Assembly (NCBI GenBank): GCA_039810485.1 | Contig: JBDHXA010000099.1 | Location: forward strand, 1-9,698 | Reading direction: 5' to 3' | Length of the DNA: 9,698 nt | From: JADZAA01 sp039810485 | GTDB taxonomy: Bacteria > Bacteroidota > Ignavibacteria > Kapaibacteriales > UBA961 | Shown here: one piece after another, positions 6,524 through 9,698 of the stretch | Numbering within the stretch: position 1 is the first letter of the stretch | Layout of the letters: each line of letters starts with the position of its first letter | Notes under the pieces: model-generated | Databases searched by the model: none | What the model was told of the DNA's origin: nothing | What the model saw: only the letters and a program-made list of their open reading frames with translations | Position numbers and translations under genes: made by a program

Positions 6524-8324
6524 GACCGGCGATATTCTTGATTATTATCAGCAGGAAATTTCATATCTGCGTAAATCCGGATTGGAATTTGCTAAAAAAT
6601 ATCCTAAAATTGCTGCTCGTTTAGAGCTAAACGTAGATGAATCTTCAGATCCGCATGTTGAACGACTATTGGAATCATTTGCGTTTCTGACAGCTCGTAT
6701 TCAAAAGAAAATAGACGGCGAATTTCCAGAAGTTACTTCTGCTCTCTTGTCCCTGCTATACCCTCATTACCTTAATCCAGTGCCTTCCATGGCAATAGCA
6801 CGTTTTAAGCCAGATTACAAACAAGGAAAATTAAATTCAGGCTATTTACTGCCCAAACACACTCAAATTAATGCGCCTTCACAGAAGGGAATAAGCATAA
6901 AATTCAGAACTTGCTACCCTGTTAATCTATTGCCTGTCGAAGTAGAATTTGCAGGTTTTGAATCAACTGCAAAATATGATTTTCTTGACACTCAACACAA
7001 TGTTGCAACAGTATTGAGATTGAGAATAAAAGCCCTTGGGGCACCGCTTCACGAAATAGCAATGGATACTTTGCGCTTTTATTTAAATGGAGAAAAAACT
7101 GTTGTCAATGTCTTGTACGAATTGCTTTTTTGCAATGTGCATAGTGTGGCGTTGCTCCCCGATATTGACAAGCGTCCTATTCTGCTTCCAGACGAATCAA
7201 TCAAAGATGTTGGTTTTAGCACAGAAGACGAAGTGTTGCCATATCCGGGCAATTCGCATCCTCAATATAGGTTGTTGCAGGAATATTTTACATTTCCTGA
7301 GAAATTTTTATTTTTTGATTTGAACAATTTGAAACGGCACGAGGCAAAAAATTATGTAGATATATTGTTTTTGCTTGATCAAATATCACCAAGCCGGCTT
7401 GCTGTCAACAAAGACACTTTTCAGATTGGCTGCTCGCCAATAGTAAATCTTTATCCTAAAATCAGCGAGCCGATTCGTCTTGACCAGCGCAGGTCTGAAT
7501 ATATGCTCGTACCTGATATGCGCCGTGAGTTTTCAACCGAAGTATATTCTATTCAGAAGGTAAGTGTTGCTTCTGATGTAGCTGAAAGAGGACGCGCCAT
7601 AGATCCATACTTTTCTTATCGTCATAGCGAGGATACTTCGTCGCAAAACAGCTCATATTGGTATTCACGGATGCAATCAACAGGCAGAGAGGATTTGCCC
7701 GGCACCGAAATGTATTTGTCGTTTATGGACTTAAATTTTAGCCCGACACAACCGCCTACTCAAATAGTCTATGCCCATACTTTGTGCATGAACCGGCATC
7801 TTGCCGAAACAATGCCTATAGAAGTAAAAATGACAATTGAACAGCCGGCGCCCGTTGCAGAAATTACTAATATAACAAAGCCGACTCCACAAATTGATCC
7901 GCCTTATTCCGGATCTGCCCTTTGGCGTTTAGTATCTCATCTTTCTCTTAACTTTCTATCTCTTGCCAATGAACGCGATGGCATTACAGCATTTAGAGAA
8001 ATTCTTCAATTATATAACATCAGCGATGAGCCATCTGTAAACCAACAAATTATTGGCATAGAGGAAATGTTAGTGCGGCGCGTTGTAAGACGCATCGGGA
8101 ACGACGCATGGCGCGGCTTTTGTCGCGGACATGAGATTTCTTTGCGGTTCAACAATGACATGTATGTAGGCGGCAGCGCCTTTGTTCTTGCATCAGTGCT
8201 TAACAGGTTTTTTGCTCTCTACACTTCGGTTAATTCATTTACTCAACTAGTTATTCGTAGCAATCAGAGGAAAGGAGAATGGAAGCGATGGCAACCAATG
8301 ACCGGCGAACAAATCGTTCTGTAG
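6510..8324 (+). CDS. tssF: T6SS baseplate wedge protein TssF (VasA/ImpG family)
   Basis: TssF is a core baseplate wedge protein; in known systems two TssF copies join one TssG and contact TssE and TssK. The product is about 604 residues from the chosen start (610 from the ATG at 6492), normal for the family. The N-terminal signature is strong: ILDYYQQEISYLR, then EFAKKYPKIAARL, then DPHVERLLESFAFLTARIQ, then EFPE and LLYPHYLNPVPSM. The middle carries PYFSYRH and EMYLSFMDLNF. The C-terminal part has LWRLVSHLSLNFLSL (about 471-485), ILQLYN, RGFCRGHEISLRF, and SVLNRFFALYTSVNSFTQL, then ends in TGEQIVL. No break or frameshift is seen. Its 5' end overlaps tssE and its 3' end overlaps tssG by at least 37 nt, pointing to coupled synthesis of the wedge subunits. 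Confidence 0.95.
   Translation: MKSYKTGDILDYYQQEISYLRKSGLEFAKKYPKIAARLELNVDESSDPHVERLLESFAFLTARIQKKIDGEFPEVTSALLSLLYPHYLNPVPSMAIARFKPDYKQGKLNSGYLLPKHTQINAPSQKGISIKFRTCYPVNLLPVEVEFAGFESTAKYDFLDTQHNVATVLRLRIKALGAPLHEIAMDTLRFYLNGEKTVVNVLYELLFCNVHSVALLPDIDKRPILLPDESIKDVGFSTEDEVLPYPGNSHPQYRLLQEYFTFPEKFLFFDLNNLKRHEAKNYVDILFLLDQISPSRLAVNKDTFQIGCSPIVNLYPKISEPIRLDQRRSEYMLVPDMRREFSTEVYSIQKVSVASDVAERGRAIDPYFSYRHSEDTSSQNSSYWYSRMQSTGREDLPGTEMYLSFMDLNFSPTQPPTQIVYAHTLCMNRHLAETMPIEVKMTIEQPAPVAEITNITKPTPQIDPPYSGSALWRLVSHLSLNFLSLANERDGITAFREILQLYNISDEPSVNQQIIGIEEMLVRRVVRRIGNDAWRGFCRGHEISLRFNNDMYVGGSAFVLASVLNRFFALYTSVNSFTQLVIRSNQRKGEWKRWQPMTGEQIVL
8266..8277 (+). promoter_or_regulatory. Purine-rich ribosome-binding region inside tssF serving tssG
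   Basis: The purine run AGAGGAAAGGAG offers two registers. AGAGGA (8266-8271) lies 7 nt before ATG 8279. The stronger AAGGAG (8272-8277) lies only 1 nt before that ATG but 10 nt before ATG 8288. I prefer 8288 because AAGGAG matches the anti-Shine-Dalgarno better, but both starts are plausible. The region is also coding sequence for the conserved TssF C-terminus. Confidence 0.5.
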
Positions 8325-9403
8325 AAGAAAATCTGTATTCCGACGGCTTCCGCTTTGAGTTCTATCAGGCGGTGCGCCTCTTCGAGATGTTGCGTATATC
8401 TACTGCGAATCCAATAGGAGAAGATATTGATCCTGCGTATGAAGCTGTGAAGTTTCGTTCGTCGGTGTTATTTGAATACCCAACAACTGATGTTTCCGAT
8501 ATTCGCTTGATTAACGATGGTGAGCGACTTGCTGAAATGACCATAAATTTTATGGGCATTGCCGGGCATTTCGGTCCGCTTCCTCCGACTTATTCCGAGC
8601 TAATTCTCGATCGTTCTCGTAAAAAAGATCATGCAATGCGCGAATTTTTAGATATTTTCAATCACCGTCTGATTTCAATTTTCTATCGTCTGCACAAGCG
8701 ACATCGCGTAGCATTTGAGTTTAAGCTTCCCGAACAAAGTCACTTCGCTCGCTATCTGTTTTCGCTTGTTGGAATAGAAATGTCAGAATTACGCGGTAGA
8801 TTAGGCGTAAGCGACCGTCTTTTACTTGGATACGCGGGATTATTAGCGCAAAAACCTCGATCTTCTATCGGCTTGAAAACAATTTTGCAAAACTTTTTTC
8901 ATTGCAATGTAGACGTGCGCTCTTTTGGAGGTAGGTGGCTTATTCTCGACAAAGAACAGGTTACTAAACTTGGCAATGCTGGCACAAATAATTCGCTTGG
9001 TAAAACTGCCATGATTGGTTCCAAAGTTTGGGATCAGCATGCCAATATAGAAATTTGTTTTTCAGAAATAACTCATGTTCAATTTCAAGATCTGCTCCCA
9101 ACCGGTAAAATGTACTTGCGCTTATTGTCATTGGTCGAATTTTATGTTGGGCGCGAGGTCGGATTGCGCTTAATACTCGAAATAGACAGCGCATTGACTG
9201 ATAAATTTACTCTTGGAGGCAAATCGCGGCTTGGCTGGATGTCTCATATTGCATATAGTGAAAAACAGTCAAACCAAATGCTTCGCATGAGAATATCTCC
9301 CAGACAATTCATTTTAGTAATGCGCAATGTGGCAGGGCAAAAAGATCCTGAATTTGCAAGATGTGCAACCTCGTTTCCTGATTCTCTGCTTGATACTTTG
9401 TAG
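8288..9403 (+). CDS. tssG: T6SS baseplate wedge protein TssG (VasB/ImpH family)
   Basis: TssG bridges the two TssF copies in the T6SS baseplate wedge and connects to TssK. The product is 371 residues from ATG 8288 (374 from ATG 8279). The recognisable blocks are: FRFEFYQAVRLFEML (the usual N-terminal helix), VKFRSSVLFEYP, INFMGIAGHFGPLPPTYSEL, then REFLDIFNHRLISIFYRLH, the family's best-conserved segment (FLDxFNHR at about 120-127). After that come LLLGYAGLLAQKPRS, LKTILQNFFHCNVDVRSFGGRWL, LGKTAMIGSKVWDQ and RLLSLVEFYVGREVGLRL, ending in the LGWMSHI block (about 315-321). Known TssG proteins usually stop soon after that block; here about 50 residues follow, with several Met and Arg, of no recognised kind. 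The gene overlaps tssF by 37-46 nt in a different frame. No T6SS gene follows within the window. Confidence 0.94.
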   Translation: MATNDRRTNRSVEENLYSDGFRFEFYQAVRLFEMLRISTANPIGEDIDPAYEAVKFRSSVLFEYPTTDVSDIRLINDGERLAEMTINFMGIAGHFGPLPPTYSELILDRSRKKDHAMREFLDIFNHRLISIFYRLHKRHRVAFEFKLPEQSHFARYLFSLVGIEMSELRGRLGVSDRLLLGYAGLLAQKPRSSIGLKTILQNFFHCNVDVRSFGGRWLILDKEQVTKLGNAGTNNSLGKTAMIGSKVWDQHANIEICFSEITHVQFQDLLPTGKMYLRLLSLVEFYVGREVGLRLILEIDSALTDKFTLGGKSRLGWMSHIAYSEKQSNQMLRMRISPRQFILVMRNVAGQKDPEFARCATSFPDSLLDTL

Positions 9404-9698
9404 ACGTCAGATTCAAAACTCTAAATAAAATAAATAATGTAGGGGGAATAATGAAAGTTTTTGATTGTTACGTTTATACATAGCATTTGCTTGTTCGTGC
9501 ACGATTATCCTTCGCCGAAAGTTGACTGTAATTTAGATAGTTTCAAATAAAACCTCTGCAAATTATATTTTTGAGCCCACTCCGAAAAGCCGTGCAATAT
9601 TTCAAATCAAAGAAAACATGGCGCGGATTCAACAGTGAAGTGCAACGGATGAAATAAATAAAGAGTTGGTTTAAGTGTCATAGTTCAACAACCCAACG
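9404..9698. other. Region after tssG without an intact gene
   Basis: No reading frame of convincing length exists on either strand here. The first 45 bases are very AT-rich. A strong ribosome-binding site, AGGGGGA at 9441-9447, precedes ATG 9451, but that frame stops at 9481-9483 after ten codons. A 10-bp perfect palindrome TCGTGCACGA lies at 9495-9504. I saw no GC-rich stem with T-tract to act as a terminator after tssG. From about 9520 the base composition is less AT-biased and short open stretches alternate between frames, which may mean a decayed coding sequence or the approach to a further gene beyond the window. Confidence 0.5.
9441..9550 (+). pseudogene. Possible broken small secreted-protein gene
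   Basis: A strong AGGGGGA sits 3 nt before ATG 9451, but translation stops after ten codons (TAG at 9481). Shifting frame by one base within the A3 or T5 run (9454-9456 or 9458-9462) gives a 32-codon product ending with TAA at 9548-9550. Its start reads Met-Lys followed by the hydrophobic stretch LIVTFIHSICLFV, like a signal peptide, then an acidic and proline-containing tail with one further cysteine (at codon 26). It resembles no family I know. It could be a frameshifted gene, a sequencing error or chance in AT-rich DNA; a ten-codon leader peptide is also possible. Confidence 0.2.

Noticed and set aside
6038..9403. Prophage baseplate or extracellular contractile injection system instead of T6SS
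   Set aside because: The gp25-like gene alone would allow this, but TssF and TssG with their full family signatures are specific to T6SS.
9495..9504. TCGTGCACGA perfect 10-bp palindrome
   Set aside because: It is a single copy with no flanking structure; noted in the region entry but not supported as a regulatory site.
1..9698. tRNA, rRNA, CRISPR array, insertion sequence or attachment site
   Set aside because: I saw no cloverleaf-like segment, no regular spacer-repeat array, no transposase gene and no terminal inverted repeats with target duplication.

Overview
The window is a moderately AT-rich stretch (about 40% G+C by eye) from a Gram-negative, double-membraned bacterium. Two functional blocks lie on the plus strand: a complete tripartite RND efflux operon (155-5846) and the type VI secretion (T6SS) baseplate genes tssE-tssF-tssG (6038-9403). 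I cannot name the organism. The lipoprotein form of both the adaptor and the outer-membrane channel, and the lack of good Shine-Dalgarno sites before the pump and channel genes, would fit a Bacteroidota/Chlorobiota-like lineage. The T6SS proteins, however, match the textbook (T6SSi-type) TssE/F/G families closely. The taxonomic reading is weak inference.

Layout. Positions 1-154 form an AT-rich upstream region that reads as an imperfect tandem repeat of about 58 bp containing several copies, in both orientations, of a TTTTCAGAAC-like half-site. It may be the control region of the efflux operon. Next come the periplasmic adaptor lipoprotein (155-1264), the inner-membrane RND pump (1284-4421) and the outer-membrane factor lipoprotein (4437-5846), with gaps of only 19 and 15 nt, so surely one transcript. 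A 185-nt gap with AT-rich promoter-like elements separates this operon from tssE. tssE, tssF and tssG overlap one another and are almost certainly translationally coupled. The last 295 nt hold no intact gene. They do contain a strong ribosome-binding site and start codon that run into a stop after ten codons, with a signal-peptide-like frame just one base out of register.

How the genes work together. The adaptor, the proton-driven pump trimer and the channel would form one envelope-spanning exporter. All the key proton-relay residues of the pump are present, but the substrate-pocket loop differs from AcrB, so the substrate should not be assumed to be the usual drugs. TssE, TssF and TssG are the wedge proteins of the T6SS baseplate, on which the contractile sheath and inner tube are assembled. 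TssK, the membrane complex, sheath, tube, ClpV and effectors are not in the window and must lie downstream or elsewhere.

I did not find a wholly new system. The points most worth a second look are the tandem/inverted repeat array upstream of the efflux operon, the probable broken small secreted-protein gene after tssG, the altered pocket loop of the pump, and the isolated wedge-only T6SS cluster.
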